A stretch of DNA of 64,000 nt from Verrucomicrobiaceae bacterium (GCA_027491155.1 JAIXWR010000042.1:310001-374000); one strand, 5' to 3'; positions 45,864 to 56,101 are shown, numbered from the stretch's first letter. The notes: generated by a model from the sequence alone, not told the origin. Made by a program: numbers and translations.

Positions 45864-48800
45864 ATGGTTCAACCGGAGAGACTCCCGCAGGCATCGCCGT
45901 CCGTCCGTCCCCGCGGACGGGCCATCGGCCGCATCGTCGCGTCGCTGCTGGCTTCGTCCTGCTTTTCCCTTTCCGCCGCGACCATCGAATCGGGGAACAT
46001 CAACTCCGTCCTCGGCCCGGGCTTCTTCGTGAACGATGTCAGCACCGGCGGCACGGACACCGACATCAACCACAACGCGACGGCTTCGTTCACCCGTCTC
46101 TTCAACGGGCTGCTCGTTCCCAACCAGGGGCCCACCCGCGTGGTCATCACCGGCTTCGGCTTCTTCGCCCATACCAGTGCCACGGCAAACGACGCCGACA
46201 CGATCTCGGTGACCTTCACCTACCTCGGCGCGGACCAGGCGGTCGGCGGGACCGACGATGTCCTCATCGGCACGGCGACGGGCAACTACCTGTTCACCGG
46301 AGGCGCGGAATACGTGTTCGCCTTCGACACGCCGCTGGCCGCGGACCTCAACATCACCGGCACCCGCTTCCGCATCCAGGTGAAGCCGGTCATCGACAAC
46401 CCCGCGACCAATCCGGATCTCGCGCTCAAGATCAAAACCGGGGCGCTCGCGAGCGAACCGGCCGTGACCAGCGCCAAACTCAGCGTCGCCGGCGTGACCG
46501 CACCGTTGATCAATCCCGGCCGGGTCAATCTCGCGAAGTTCCAGCCCGTCACCGTGAGCTCCACCAGCGGCCAGCGCATCGGGGCCTACGTGACCGACGG
46601 CGTCACCGGCAACGACAACCGCTGGCAGAGCGAGAACTGGGCCTGGAACAACGCCCGCGTGGATTTCCCGTTTCCGGTGGAGGTCGGCAGCGCCCAGGTG
46701 TTCATGGGCGTCGACGACACGCTTCCGGTCGCCAACTTCAGCATCCAGTATCTCGACGGCTCCACATGGATCACCATTCCCGGCTCCTCCGTGAGCGGAA
46801 ACAGCAACGTCGAGCGCAACCTCGTCTTCACCAATCCCGTCACGGCCAGCTCCTTCCGGGTGCTCGGCCAGGATGCCCCGCTCCGTATCCGCGAATTCGC
46901 GCTCTACCCTCCGAACGGTCCCGCCGGATATCCCCTCGGCACCGACCTCGCCGTCAATCTCGCCTATCAACGGCCGGCCGTCGCCTCCGCCCACTCCACC
47001 GGGAACTTTCCCTTGAAAGCCGTCGACGGTCGCGCGCACACCGGTTCCTTCTGGCAGACCACCGCCGCGGGCGCCAACACGCTCGACATCGACCTCCGCG
47101 TGACGACGAAGGTCGGCAGCGTCCACCTTTACTCCGGGTCGCCCGGCGTTTCGCCGCTCGCGGATTTCCAGTTGAAGCAATGGGACGGCAGCGCCTGGCA
47201 GGCGATCCCGGGAGGCACCGTGACCGGGAATTCCGCCGCCGACCTTGCCCTCGCTTTCACCCCCGTCACCACCACCCGGCTCCGGCTCGAGTTCACCAAT
47301 CCGGGCACCTCCTCCGTCCGTGAGCTGCTGGTCTTCCCGGCCAATACCGGCAACACCGGCTACCCGCTCGGCACCAACCTGATCGCCTCCGGCGCCATCG
47401 GCAGTTACGACACCTATCACGACGCCTTCCACCGGATCCGGAATCCCGGCTCCAACCGCTTCATCGCCGTCCCGTCCGGCGGCGCGCCGGTGCTCGACAC
47501 GGCGGGCCTCGCCACCGCGCAGGGCCAATACCAGGTCCTGCTCAACCTTTCCAACGGCACCTACCGGCTGCGCAACCGCGCCACCGGCAACTGCCTGGCG
47601 GGTGCGCGGCTATCCAAGACCCCCGGGCTTCCCCTTGCCGACGAGCCCTACCTCGCGCTTCCCCACCAGGACTGGGTCCTCAGCCCCCTCGGCAGCGGGG
47701 CTTTCCAACTGGTCAACGCGTGGAGCGGTCTCGCCATCGACACCGAGGGCGGCGCGACCTCGGCCGGCACCGCCCTCGTCCAGAACACCGCCAACGCTTC
47801 CTCCAGCCAGCGCTGGCAGATCGCTTACTCCGAGAAGTATCCGAAGAAAGGCATCGGCGGCACCGGGTTCGCCGGGCCCACCGAGGCGAAGTGGGTTTAC
47901 AACTGGGGCCTGACCACCTCCCAGTCCTTGTTCGCGGACAACTCGTTCTATCCGATGCACTGGGGCGATTTCTCCTGGGACTTCGGCAGCAGCCAGGGAC
48001 CGCACTGGCAGCACTACCCCGCATGGCGGAGAAGGTCCGACGGCATCCACTACCTCGGCTTCAACGAGCCGGACCGCTTCGACCAGGCGGGGCAAAGCCT
48101 CGACCCCGCCAACCCGCAGACCGAAGCCGCCTTCGATCCCGACCGCACCATCGCCGCCGCGGTCGAGCTCTGGCCGCGCCTGCAGGCGATGGACCAGCCG
48201 CTGGTGAGCCCCGTGCCCGCCTCGCCGACCAGCAACTGGTTCCCCGATTTCTACAGCGCCGCGGGGAACCTCGGCTATCGCGTCGATTACACCGCGATCC
48301 ACCTTTATCCCGGCCCGGGCGGAGGTTCGTCCGACGGCCTGATCGGATCGCTGCAGGCCGCCTACAACAGCTTCGACCGCCCGGTCTGGCTCACCGAGTT
48401 CTCGTTCGTCGACTGGGGGAAGAACCAGTCGTGGAGCGAGGAAGACAACTACCAGGCGCTCGCCGAATTCCTCTGGCGCGCCGAAGGCCTGCCGTGGCTG
48501 CGGAAGTACGCGCTGTTCGTCTTCACCGAGTCCGCCGAGTGGCCGCAACCCGCGAACCCGTGGCAGAACTTCACTCCCGCCCCGCGGTCCAACACCTACG
48601 ACCTCGCCGGCAATCTCACCGCCTTCGGCAAGCTCTACGCCGCATGGGACAACGACAACGTCGTCCGCACGGACAAGACCTACTACATCCATCATAAACA
48701 GTTCCACAAGCGCCTCGCCAACAACCCGGCCACCACCAACCTCGCGGGCAGGAACATCCGGATCGAAGGGGACCTCGTCCATTGGCGTCTGCTTCCCGCC

Positions 48801-51302
48801 GGCAGCCCGGACCGCTATTACATCGTCTCGTCGCTCGACGGGCGGCGGCTCGGCTCGAACGGCACCTCGGCCTCCTTCTCTCCTGCCGGCACCACCGGCG
48901 CCGCCGTGGAATGGTCGCTCACCGAGTCCCAGCACGGCTGGTTCTACCTCGGCCACCCGTCGTCCGGGAAACGCCTGCAGCTCACGTCTTTCGACAACTC
49001 CAACAACTTCTCCAGCTTCACCATGGCCACGGGCACGGCGACGACCGATGCGGTGCAATGGCGCTTCATCGTGCCGCCCCACGAGCCGGTCTGGACCGGC
49101 GCGGGCGGCACCGCCTGGAGCAACCCGCAGTCGTGGTCGCCGGACAAGCCCTCGTCCCCGTCCGATCGCGCGACCTTCAACCGGCTTTCCACGAGCAACC
49201 TCGCCACGGTGCTCGACGAGGCCTTCCACGTCGCGGGCATCGACGTGCAGGACCCCGCCGGCCCGGTGTCCATCGCCGGGCCTTTCACCCTGACGCTCGG
49301 TCCGGACGGCATCGACCTCTCCGCCGCCACACGCGATCTCGCCATCACCGCTCCGCTCGTCCTTTCCGCGGACCAGCCGTGGAACGTCGCCGCCGGGCGG
49401 ACGCTGTCGGTCGGCGGCGGGGTGACGGGGGCCTTCAACCTGACCGTCTCCGGCCAGGGAACCACCGTGCTCGGCGGCGCGGTCGATCCCCTGGCCACCA
49501 TCACCGTGGCCGCGGACTCCACCTTGAAGACGGTCGCGCCGTCCGTGCTTCCCAGCGGTCCTTCGGCACCCGTTCCCGCCTTGCAAGGCACGCTGGATCT
49601 CCACGGCACCGACCAGGTCGTGAACCAGCTCGCGGGGAACGGCATCGTCGACAACACCGAAGCAGGCCCGGCCACGCTCACCCTGGGCGCCAACAACGCG
49701 GCGGGTTCGCTCGGCACGCTGGTCAGGAACAGCGGCGGTCCGCTTTCGCTGCTCAAGACCGGCAGCGGCAACCTCATCCTGCCGCTTGCGAACACCCATT
49801 CCGGCGGCTTTACCAACAATGGCAGCGGGCAAGTTCTCCCGCAGCAGGCCGCATCCTTCGGAACCGGTCCGGTGGTCATGAACGGCGGCACGCTTTACTC
49901 CACGGCCGCCAGCCTGGCCTTTACCAATCCGCTCGCCCTCAACGGGGCCACCCTGCGGCTCGGCGGCGGAGGAAACAAGACGCTCGCCTGGGACGGCCCC
50001 GTCACCAGCACCGGCAGCTCCACGATGACCCTGGACGGCGGCACCGCGGGCATCACGATCAACGGCGCGCTCGACATCGCCTCCGGCACCTTCTCCTCGT
50101 CCGCGGGCACCATCACGAACTTCATCAACGGACCGGTCACCGGGGCGAGCGGCAATCTAACCGTCGCCGCGGGCATCCTCCAGCTCGCCGGGCCGGGCAG
50201 TTTCGGCGGAACCACCACCATCGCCGACAACTGCTTCCTGCGCCTCGCCGCCACCGGCACGCTTCCCGCCAACGGAGCCATCGTCAACAACGGCAGCCTG
50301 ACCATCCGCAACACGGTGAACTGGGTGCACCAAGGCACCATCTCCGGCGACGGCTCCGCCAGCATCAACCTCAACACCGGCACCAACGCCACGCTTGCCG
50401 GAAACATCAGCGGGATCTCCTCCATCACCGCCAACGACCCGGGAACCGACGCCACCATCAGCGGGGCGATCGGCGGTGCCGCTGGCGTTACCGTGCAGTC
50501 GGCGGTCGATGCGAATGGCAACGGCGCCACCCTCCGCCTCGGCGGTCCCAACACCTACACCGGCGCCACCGCCGTGCAGCGCGGCCGGCTCGTGCTCGCC
50601 GCCTCGAACGTCCTCCCGGACGCCACCGCGGTGAGCATTGGAAACGCCACCCTCGATGCCGCCACCTTCACCGACACCGCGGGCACCCTCGATCCCACCA
50701 GCACCGCCAGGATCCACCTCGGGGCCGGCGCGGCGCTCGCCTTCGCCAACAGCAGCGGGGTCTCGTGGAGCGGCGGCTCGCTCGCCATCACCGGCAGCTT
50801 CGTCTCCGGCGCGTCGATCCGTTTCGGCAACACGGCCGGCGGACTCACCTCCACCCAGCTCGGCCTCATCACGGTGAGCGGGGTTCCCGGACCCTATTCG
50901 CTCAATGCGGCCGGCTTCCTCACCGCGGTGGTCGCGACGCCTTACGAGAATTGGAAAACCGCCAACTCCACCGCCGGGCCGATGGATGCGGATCACGATG
51001 CCGACGGCGTCCAGAACGGCATCGAGCACTTCCTCGGCGGGACTTCCAGCACCACCGGGTTCACCCCGCTGCCGGGGCTCGACCCGGGCGGCCTCAGCGT
51101 CACCTGGACCCGCTCGTCCGGCTATTCCGGGAACTACGGCACCGATTACTTCGTGGAGGTTTCCACCTCGCCCGCCGGACCCTGGGTGCAGGCTCCGCAG
51201 GGGACCGGCGCGAACACGGTGACGATCACCGGCAACCAGCTCACCTACACCTTTCCCGCCGACACCCGGCGCTTCGCCCGGCTCAAGGTCACCGGTCCAT
51301 GA
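45864..51302 (+). CDS. giant secreted multidomain GH128 glucanase with autotransporter-type repeats
   Basis: Predicted 1812 aa. In order: signal peptide (about 20-40, after a basic leader); a beta-rich domain to ~205; two F5/8-type-C (CBM32-like) domains (~215-350, ~360-490); a ricin-type beta-trefoil (~508-655); a GH128 catalytic domain (~657-942) with acid/base Glu735 in LGFNEPD and nucleophile Glu845 in WLTEFS; a second trefoil-like module (~945-1070); a long beta-helical region (~1075-1690) of autotransporter-associated strand repeats (NTYTGATAVQRGRLVLA); and a C-terminal domain with DADHDADGVQNGIEHFLGG that ends in FARLKVTGP. No outer-membrane beta-barrel is present. GH128 members are beta-1,3-glucanases. 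Overlaps the next gene by 4 nt (ATGA), so heads an operon. Confidence 0.85.
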   Translation: MVQPERLPQASPSVRPRGRAIGRIVASLLASSCFSLSAATIESGNINSVLGPGFFVNDVSTGGTDTDINHNATASFTRLFNGLLVPNQGPTRVVITGFGFFAHTSATANDADTISVTFTYLGADQAVGGTDDVLIGTATGNYLFTGGAEYVFAFDTPLAADLNITGTRFRIQVKPVIDNPATNPDLALKIKTGALASEPAVTSAKLSVAGVTAPLINPGRVNLAKFQPVTVSSTSGQRIGAYVTDGVTGNDNRWQSENWAWNNARVDFPFPVEVGSAQVFMGVDDTLPVANFSIQYLDGSTWITIPGSSVSGNSNVERNLVFTNPVTASSFRVLGQDAPLRIREFALYPPNGPAGYPLGTDLAVNLAYQRPAVASAHSTGNFPLKAVDGRAHTGSFWQTTAAGANTLDIDLRVTTKVGSVHLYSGSPGVSPLADFQLKQWDGSAWQAIPGGTVTGNSAADLALAFTPVTTTRLRLEFTNPGTSSVRELLVFPANTGNTGYPLGTNLIASGAIGSYDTYHDAFHRIRNPGSNRFIAVPSGGAPVLDTAGLATAQGQYQVLLNLSNGTYRLRNRATGNCLAGARLSKTPGLPLADEPYLALPHQDWVLSPLGSGAFQLVNAWSGLAIDTEGGATSAGTALVQNTANASSSQRWQIAYSEKYPKKGIGGTGFAGPTEAKWVYNWGLTTSQSLFADNSFYPMHWGDFSWDFGSSQGPHWQHYPAWRRRSDGIHYLGFNEPDRFDQAGQSLDPANPQTEAAFDPDRTIAAAVELWPRLQAMDQPLVSPVPASPTSNWFPDFYSAAGNLGYRVDYTAIHLYPGPGGGSSDGLIGSLQAAYNSFDRPVWLTEFSFVDWGKNQSWSEEDNYQALAEFLWRAEGLPWLRKYALFVFTESAEWPQPANPWQNFTPAPRSNTYDLAGNLTAFGKLYAAWDNDNVVRTDKTYYIHHKQFHKRLANNPATTNLAGRNIRIEGDLVHWRLLPAGSPDRYYIVSSLDGRRLGSNGTSASFSPAGTTGAAVEWSLTESQHGWFYLGHPSSGKRLQLTSFDNSNNFSSFTMATGTATTDAVQWRFIVPPHEPVWTGAGGTAWSNPQSWSPDKPSSPSDRATFNRLSTSNLATVLDEAFHVAGIDVQDPAGPVSIAGPFTLTLGPDGIDLSAATRDLAITAPLVLSADQPWNVAAGRTLSVGGGVTGAFNLTVSGQGTTVLGGAVDPLATITVAADSTLKTVAPSVLPSGPSAPVPALQGTLDLHGTDQVVNQLAGNGIVDNTEAGPATLTLGANNAAGSLGTLVRNSGGPLSLLKTGSGNLILPLANTHSGGFTNNGSGQVLPQQAASFGTGPVVMNGGTLYSTAASLAFTNPLALNGATLRLGGGGNKTLAWDGPVTSTGSSTMTLDGGTAGITINGALDIASGTFSSSAGTITNFINGPVTGASGNLTVAAGILQLAGPGSFGGTTTIADNCFLRLAATGTLPANGAIVNNGSLTIRNTVNWVHQGTISGDGSASINLNTGTNATLAGNISGISSITANDPGTDATISGAIGGAAGVTVQSAVDANGNGATLRLGGPNTYTGATAVQRGRLVLAASNVLPDATAVSIGNATLDAATFTDTAGTLDPTSTARIHLGAGAALAFANSSGVSWSGGSLAITGSFVSGASIRFGNTAGGLTSTQLGLITVSGVPGPYSLNAAGFLTAVVATPYENWKTANSTAGPMDADHDADGVQNGIEHFLGGTSSTTGFTPLPGLDPGGLSVTWTRSSGYSGNYGTDYFVEVSTSPAGPWVQAPQGTGANTVTITGNQLTYTFPADTRRFARLKVTGP

Positions 51303-52825
51303 AACACGCCCTCCTCCTCGCCGCCGCGCTGCTTCATGCGGCGCTTCCGCTCCGTGCCGATGACGCGCCGAAACTCTCCCCGCTGTTCTCCGACCACATG
51401 GTCCTCCAGCGCGACCAGGCGCTGCCGGTCTGGGGCACGGCAAAGCCGGGCGAGGCGATCACCGTCGCCTTCGCCGGACAGGTCAAAACCACGACCGCCG
51501 ACGCGGGAGGAACGTGGAAGGTGAAGCTCGATCCGCTCCCGGCGAGTTCCGACGGCCGCGAGCTGACGGTGAAGTCCGGTTCCGCGGAGTCGCGGGTGGC
51601 CGATGTCGTCGTCGGCGATGTCTGGCTTTGCTCGGGCCAGTCCAACATGCACTTCCGGATGGCCTCGGTGGAAGATGCCGCGAAAGAGATCGCCGGCATG
51701 GACCGCCCCGCCGTGCGCTTCTTCACCGTCGCGCAGCGTTTCGGCCAGCAGCCGCTCGATGAAGTCGAAGGCCGCTGGCTGCCCCTCACACCGGCCACCG
51801 CGGCGGAATGCTCGGCCGTCGCCTGCTACTTCGGTGCCGCGCTGCAAGCGAAACTCGGCGTGCCCGTCGGACTGGTGGTGAGTTCCGTCGGCGGCACCCG
51901 CATCGAGTCCTGGATGCGCCGCGAAACGCTGGCCGCGACCGGCGAGTCGGCATCGCTCGTCGCGAAATGGCAGGAGGTTCCCGCCGGTGAATTCGCCCGG
52001 ATCGGTGCGGCCTACGCGGAGTTCCAGCGCCAGCGCGACCAGGTCCATCCGGTGGCCGTGCGGGAGGCAAAGGCCCAGGGCAAGCCCGTCCCTCCGCCGC
52101 CGGTCGCGCCGAAGCTGCGCTGCCACGATGCCCCGAGCGCGCTGCACAACGGCATGATCGACCCGCTGCAGCCCTTTCCGATCCGCGGCGCGATCTGGTA
52201 CCAGGGGGAATCGAACTCCGGCCAGCCGCGACCGTACGAGAAGCTGCTTCCCGCGATGATCGCCGACTGGCGCAAGGTCTGGGGAAAGGACCTGCCCTTC
52301 CTCTTCGTCCAGCTCGCCTCCTATCGCGCCACCCATCCCGCATTCCGCGAGGCGCAGCAGCGCATCTGGCAGAACACCCCGCACACCGCGATGGCCGTGA
52401 CCACCGACGTCGGGGATTCCGCGAACATCCACCCCGTGCGCAAGCGGCCCGTCGGCGAACGTCTCGCCCTTGCCGCCCGCGCGGTGGCCTACGGCGAGCC
52501 GGTCGAGCATTCGGGCCCCGTCTTCAAGGAGATGAAGGTCGCCGGGAATCGCGCCGTGGTCTCGTTCAACCATCTCGGCAAAGGGCTGACCGCGAAAGGT
52601 GAGGAACTGGCCGGCTTCACCGTCGCGGGAAAAGACGGCCGCTTTTTCCCCGCCAAGGCGGTGATCGAGGGCGACCGGATCGCCGTTTCCTCCGACAAGG
52701 TTCCCCTTCCGTCCGCTGTCCGCTACAACTGGGCGATGAACACGGAGGGCAATCTCTACAACCTCGACGGCTTGCCCGCCGCCCCGTTCCGCAGCGACGC
52801 GCCGCCGTCCGGAAGCGGGGAATGA
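51299..52825 (+). CDS. secreted sialate-O-acetylesterase-type SGNH esterase
   Basis: Predicted 508 aa; signal peptide 1-20. LSPLFSDHMVLQRDQALPVW and VVGDVWLCSGQSNMHFRM (nucleophile Ser in GQSN) are typical of the SASA family. IWYQGESN supplies the oxyanion block and SANIHPVRKRPVGERLAL the His of the triad. Removes O-acetyl groups from sialic acid or from plant/algal polysaccharides; in this setting the latter. ATG overlaps the GH128 stop (ATGA). Confidence 0.92.
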   Translation: MKHALLLAAALLHAALPLRADDAPKLSPLFSDHMVLQRDQALPVWGTAKPGEAITVAFAGQVKTTTADAGGTWKVKLDPLPASSDGRELTVKSGSAESRVADVVVGDVWLCSGQSNMHFRMASVEDAAKEIAGMDRPAVRFFTVAQRFGQQPLDEVEGRWLPLTPATAAECSAVACYFGAALQAKLGVPVGLVVSSVGGTRIESWMRRETLAATGESASLVAKWQEVPAGEFARIGAAYAEFQRQRDQVHPVAVREAKAQGKPVPPPPVAPKLRCHDAPSALHNGMIDPLQPFPIRGAIWYQGESNSGQPRPYEKLLPAMIADWRKVWGKDLPFLFVQLASYRATHPAFREAQQRIWQNTPHTAMAVTTDVGDSANIHPVRKRPVGERLALAARAVAYGEPVEHSGPVFKEMKVAGNRAVVSFNHLGKGLTAKGEELAGFTVAGKDGRFFPAKAVIEGDRIAVSSDKVPLPSAVRYNWAMNTEGNLYNLDGLPAAPFRSDAPPSGSGE

Positions 52826-52841
52826 TCGCGTCGTCCATCCC

Positions 52842-53630
52842 ATGAAAGCCGTCTTTCAAGCCGTCGCCCTCTGCCTGTCGCTTTGCGCCGCGCCCGCCTT
52901 TTCCGAGCCCGCGCCCGAGCGGCCGAAGCTCGCGGTCTTCGAGGTCGATGGCCACAAGGCCTACCTCCAGGATTCCCCCGCGCCCGCGCCGGGCAAGCCT
53001 TGGATCTGGTATGCTCCCACGGTCAGGGGCGACTTCATCCTTCTCCGCCACAAGACGTATGCGGATGCCTTCCTCAACGCGGGGATCGCGATGGCCAGTT
53101 GCGATCTCGGCGAGGTGCGCGGCGCGCCCGGCAGCACCGCGAAGTTCGACCTCTTCCATCAGGCGATGGTCGCCAAGGGCTACTCGGCCAAGCCCGTCCT
53201 GTTAGGCCAGAGCCGCGGCGGCATCATGACCCTGGCCTGGGCGGTGCGGCATCCGGAGAAAGTCGCCGCCTGGGCCGGGATCTATCCGGTCTGCAATCTG
53301 GAAAGCTATCCCCTCCGGTTTTCGAAGCACCTGACCCTCGCCGACTACGGCATGGACGAACCGGCGATCCGCGGGAAGCTCGGGGAACTCAACCCGGTGT
53401 CCAACCTCGCGGGTCTCGCCAAGCTCAAGGTGCCGCTGTTCTCCGTGCACGGCGACAAGGATGTCACCGTGCCTTACGAAGAGAACACCGGGCTGCTCAA
53501 GGAACGCTACGAGGCGCTCGGCGGCACTTGCGAGGTCAAGGTCATCCCCGGCCGTGGCCACGAGGTCAGCCCGCCGTTCTTCGAATGCAAGGAGCTGGTG
53601 GATTTCATCCTCAAGCATGCGGCCCGATGA
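52842..53630 (+). CDS. secreted alpha/beta hydrolase (probable esterase)
   Basis: Predicted 262 aa; signal peptide 1-21. Triad visible: Ser in VLLGQSRGGIMTLAWA, Asp in FSVHGDKDVTVPY, His in IPGRGHEVSPPF. Probably a carbohydrate esterase acting with the upstream SGNH enzyme. It begins 17 nt after the previous stop and overlaps the next gene by 4 nt (ATGA). Confidence 0.87.
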   Translation: MKAVFQAVALCLSLCAAPAFSEPAPERPKLAVFEVDGHKAYLQDSPAPAPGKPWIWYAPTVRGDFILLRHKTYADAFLNAGIAMASCDLGEVRGAPGSTAKFDLFHQAMVAKGYSAKPVLLGQSRGGIMTLAWAVRHPEKVAAWAGIYPVCNLESYPLRFSKHLTLADYGMDEPAIRGKLGELNPVSNLAGLAKLKVPLFSVHGDKDVTVPYEENTGLLKERYEALGGTCEVKVIPGRGHEVSPPFFECKELVDFILKHAAR

Positions 53631-55189
53631 AAGGACTCATCCTGATCCTCGCCTGCCTGCTGGTCGCGACGGCCGCGGGGCAAGTGCAGGTCGATGCCCC
53701 GGTTCCCGGTCTCGCGCCGTCCTCGCATTTCACCGTGAAGGTGCGCCCTGCCGGCGGCGGCGAATGGGAGCCGGTGTTCGTGATGGAGACCGCTTGCAAG
53801 ACCATCGAGAAAGGAAGCGACGGCTACTTCGACTCGCTCGCCGGATGGACCCATGCCTACGCGAACTTTGAAACCGGAGGCGCGGTCGAAGTCGAGATCG
53901 CCCGCGCCAACGGGCAGCCGGTCCGCAGCGCCGCGGTGCATCCCCGCCGCAAGGCTTCCGCCTGCGAGGTGAAGGATGGCAAGGTCCGGGTCATCCTCGA
54001 CCGGCCCTGTCTCGTGGCCGTGGACATCGACGGCCAGATGGACGGGCAGGACACCGGCAAGGGCTACCAGGGTCCGCCGGTCCACACGATCTCGCTCTTC
54101 GCCAACCCGCCGCTGGCCGGCAAGCCCCGGCCCGGCGACCCGGGCGTGCTGGCGGTGAAACCGGGCGAGCGTCCGCCTTCCGACGGCCCGTGGCACACGA
54201 TGCATTTCCTGCCGGGCGTCCATGACATCGGGCTGGCCTTTCCGGTCCGTGCAAATCGCCAGTACTACATCCCTGGTAACGCCATCGTCCACGGCACCTT
54301 CTCCAACACGAATTGGGGCGACGGGAAGGGCATCCGCATCTTCGGCCACGGCACCCTGTCCGGTGCACGGCTGAAGCATCCGGAATACGTGCGGCCCGAA
54401 GTCCCGCCGGAGGAGCACGGCCGCTACCGGCCGATCGAGATCGTCGGCACCACCGACACCGTGGTCGAAGGCATCACCCTCGCCGATTCCGCGACCCATT
54501 CGCTGATGCTCATCCACCCCTACGAGGAAGGACATCCCAACCGGGTGGCCTGGACCAAGATCTTCACCTGGCGGGTCAACGGCGACGGGATCAATCCCTT
54601 CGGCAACACGCTGGTCGAGGACTGCTTCCTCCGCACCCAGGACGATTCGCTTTACGTCAATGGCCGCGGCATCCGGCGGACCGTGATCTGGAACGATGCC
54701 AACGGCTCGGCGTTCGTGCTGAGTGCTCTGGACCAGATTGAAGGCCGCGGGATCGTGGTCGAGGACTGCGACGTGATCTATTCCCGCGCGAAGTGGCACC
54801 ACTGGAGCGGCGGCCGGGTGTTCAACATGCGCGGCGAGGGCGAAGGGGAAGCCGGCCGCGGCGTGGTCTTCCGCAACATCCGCATCGAGGACCCGCGCCC
54901 GACGCTCCAGCAGTTCTTCCTCTGCATGGAAGTGCCGCCGCCATACTCGAAGGATTCGCCGAAGCGCGGGCCCGGAGACCTCGCGGGCATCCTGTTCGAG
55001 AACATCCACATCGCCGCCCCGAGCGTGCTGGGCGAACCCCAGATCCTCCACGGCCTGCCCGGGGCCCGGATCGGGAAACTCACCTTCCGCAACCTCACCC
55101 TCGGCGGTGAGCCGGTCACCGGCGACCGCTTTTTCCGGATGAACGAGCACGTCGACCCACCGGATTTCGCGGCGGGTGAGAACCGTTAG
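53627..55189 (+). CDS. secreted right-handed beta-helix glycosidase (GH28/GH49-like)
   Basis: Predicted 520 aa; signal peptide 1-20. An N-terminal beta-sandwich (~25-190) precedes a parallel beta-helix (~195-505): YYIPGNAIVHGTF, GIRIFGHGTLSGARL, NPFGNTLVEDCFLRTQDDSL and GRGIVVEDCDVIYSR. The GHGTLSG and TQDDSL segments resemble GH28 polygalacturonases and GH49 dextranases, with acidic residues at the usual turns. I cannot choose between the two families by eye. Translationally coupled to the upstream hydrolase. Confidence 0.75.
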   Translation: MKGLILILACLLVATAAGQVQVDAPVPGLAPSSHFTVKVRPAGGGEWEPVFVMETACKTIEKGSDGYFDSLAGWTHAYANFETGGAVEVEIARANGQPVRSAAVHPRRKASACEVKDGKVRVILDRPCLVAVDIDGQMDGQDTGKGYQGPPVHTISLFANPPLAGKPRPGDPGVLAVKPGERPPSDGPWHTMHFLPGVHDIGLAFPVRANRQYYIPGNAIVHGTFSNTNWGDGKGIRIFGHGTLSGARLKHPEYVRPEVPPEEHGRYRPIEIVGTTDTVVEGITLADSATHSLMLIHPYEEGHPNRVAWTKIFTWRVNGDGINPFGNTLVEDCFLRTQDDSLYVNGRGIRRTVIWNDANGSAFVLSALDQIEGRGIVVEDCDVIYSRAKWHHWSGGRVFNMRGEGEGEAGRGVVFRNIRIEDPRPTLQQFFLCMEVPPPYSKDSPKRGPGDLAGILFENIHIAAPSVLGEPQILHGLPGARIGKLTFRNLTLGGEPVTGDRFFRMNEHVDPPDFAAGENR

Positions 55190-55226
55190 AATGATGCCGC
55201 CGTCCGGAATTGCCCGCCTCCGCCTC

Positions 55227-56088
55227 ATGAACCGCCGCCAGCTTCTCGCCCTCTCGCCCGCCCTCTTCCTGCCGTCCTGCAAGCGCGGCGAGGCACCGGT
55301 CACCGCGTCCACCGCGGAGAAGGAGGCTCTTCCCCCGGCGATCGGAAAGAAGGGGCTGTGTCTCTCCGCCCGGAAGCGCGATCCCGAAAAGATCCGCCGA
55401 TTCCTGCGGGAAGTCGGTGCCCGCTGGCTCTACAACTGGGACGTCGAGCCGCCCGCGGGACATCCGGATGACATCGCCTTCACCCCCATGGCCTTACCGG
55501 GTCAGCCCGGTGCTCGGGGAGCGTTTGGAGAAGGTGAAATCCGGCGCCGCGTCCAAGGGCTACCGGGAATTGCTCGGCTTCAACGAACCGGATGCGAAGT
55601 CCCAGGGCAACACCTCCGTGGAAGCCGCGCTCGACGCGTGGCCGCGGTTGGAATCGACCGGACTCCGGCTGGGAAGCCCCGCCACCGTGCATCCCGACAA
55701 CGACTGGATGCTGGCTTTCATGAAGGGAGTCGAGGAACGCGGGCTGCGGGTGGACTTCATCTGCATGCATTCCTACGGCGGCCCGGGCGTGGAGTCGCTG
55801 ATCAAGAAGATCGAGAGAGTCCACGCCTTGTTCCGCCGGCCGGTCTGGATCACCGAGTTCGCCGTGGCGGACTGGGACGCGAAGTCGGCGGAGGAGAACC
55901 GCTTCGAGGCCGGACGGATCGCCGATTTCCTGAGGGAGCTTCTTCCCCGCCTCGAAGCCATGGACATCGTCGAACGCTACGCCTGGTTCCACGGCGGCGT
56001 CAGCGGCGGACCGCTCGCGACCTCGAAGCTTTTCAACCCCGACGGCTCCCTGACCGTGGTGGGCGAGGCCTACCGGTCGATGGTTTGA
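55227..56088 (+). pseudogene. frameshifted GH128-like glycosidase lipoprotein
   Basis: The N-terminus starts at ATG 55227 (MNRRQLLALSPALFLPSC, a lipobox with twin Arg) and runs in one frame through RWLYNWDVEP to FTPM at 55488-55490. The homologous continuation WPYRVSPVLGERL ... LLGFNEPDAKSQGN ... RPVWITEFAVADWD lies in the next frame and ends at 56088. Loss of two bases at about 55490 (ATGTGG to ATGG) explains the break and would restore a 287-residue protein. Both catalytic glutamates (NEPD, TEF) survive in the second part. The frame used upstream continues to 56339 as noncoding sequence. Either a recent inactivating deletion, a sequencing error or recoding. Last of the operon. Confidence 0.8.
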
Positions 56089-56101
56089 GCAGCGCCTTCC
56101 T

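Noticed and set aside
47610..49832. Minus-strand open frame of about 740 codons inside the GH128 giant
   Set aside because: Antisense to a gene with clear domains and catalytic residues; compositionally biased shadow.
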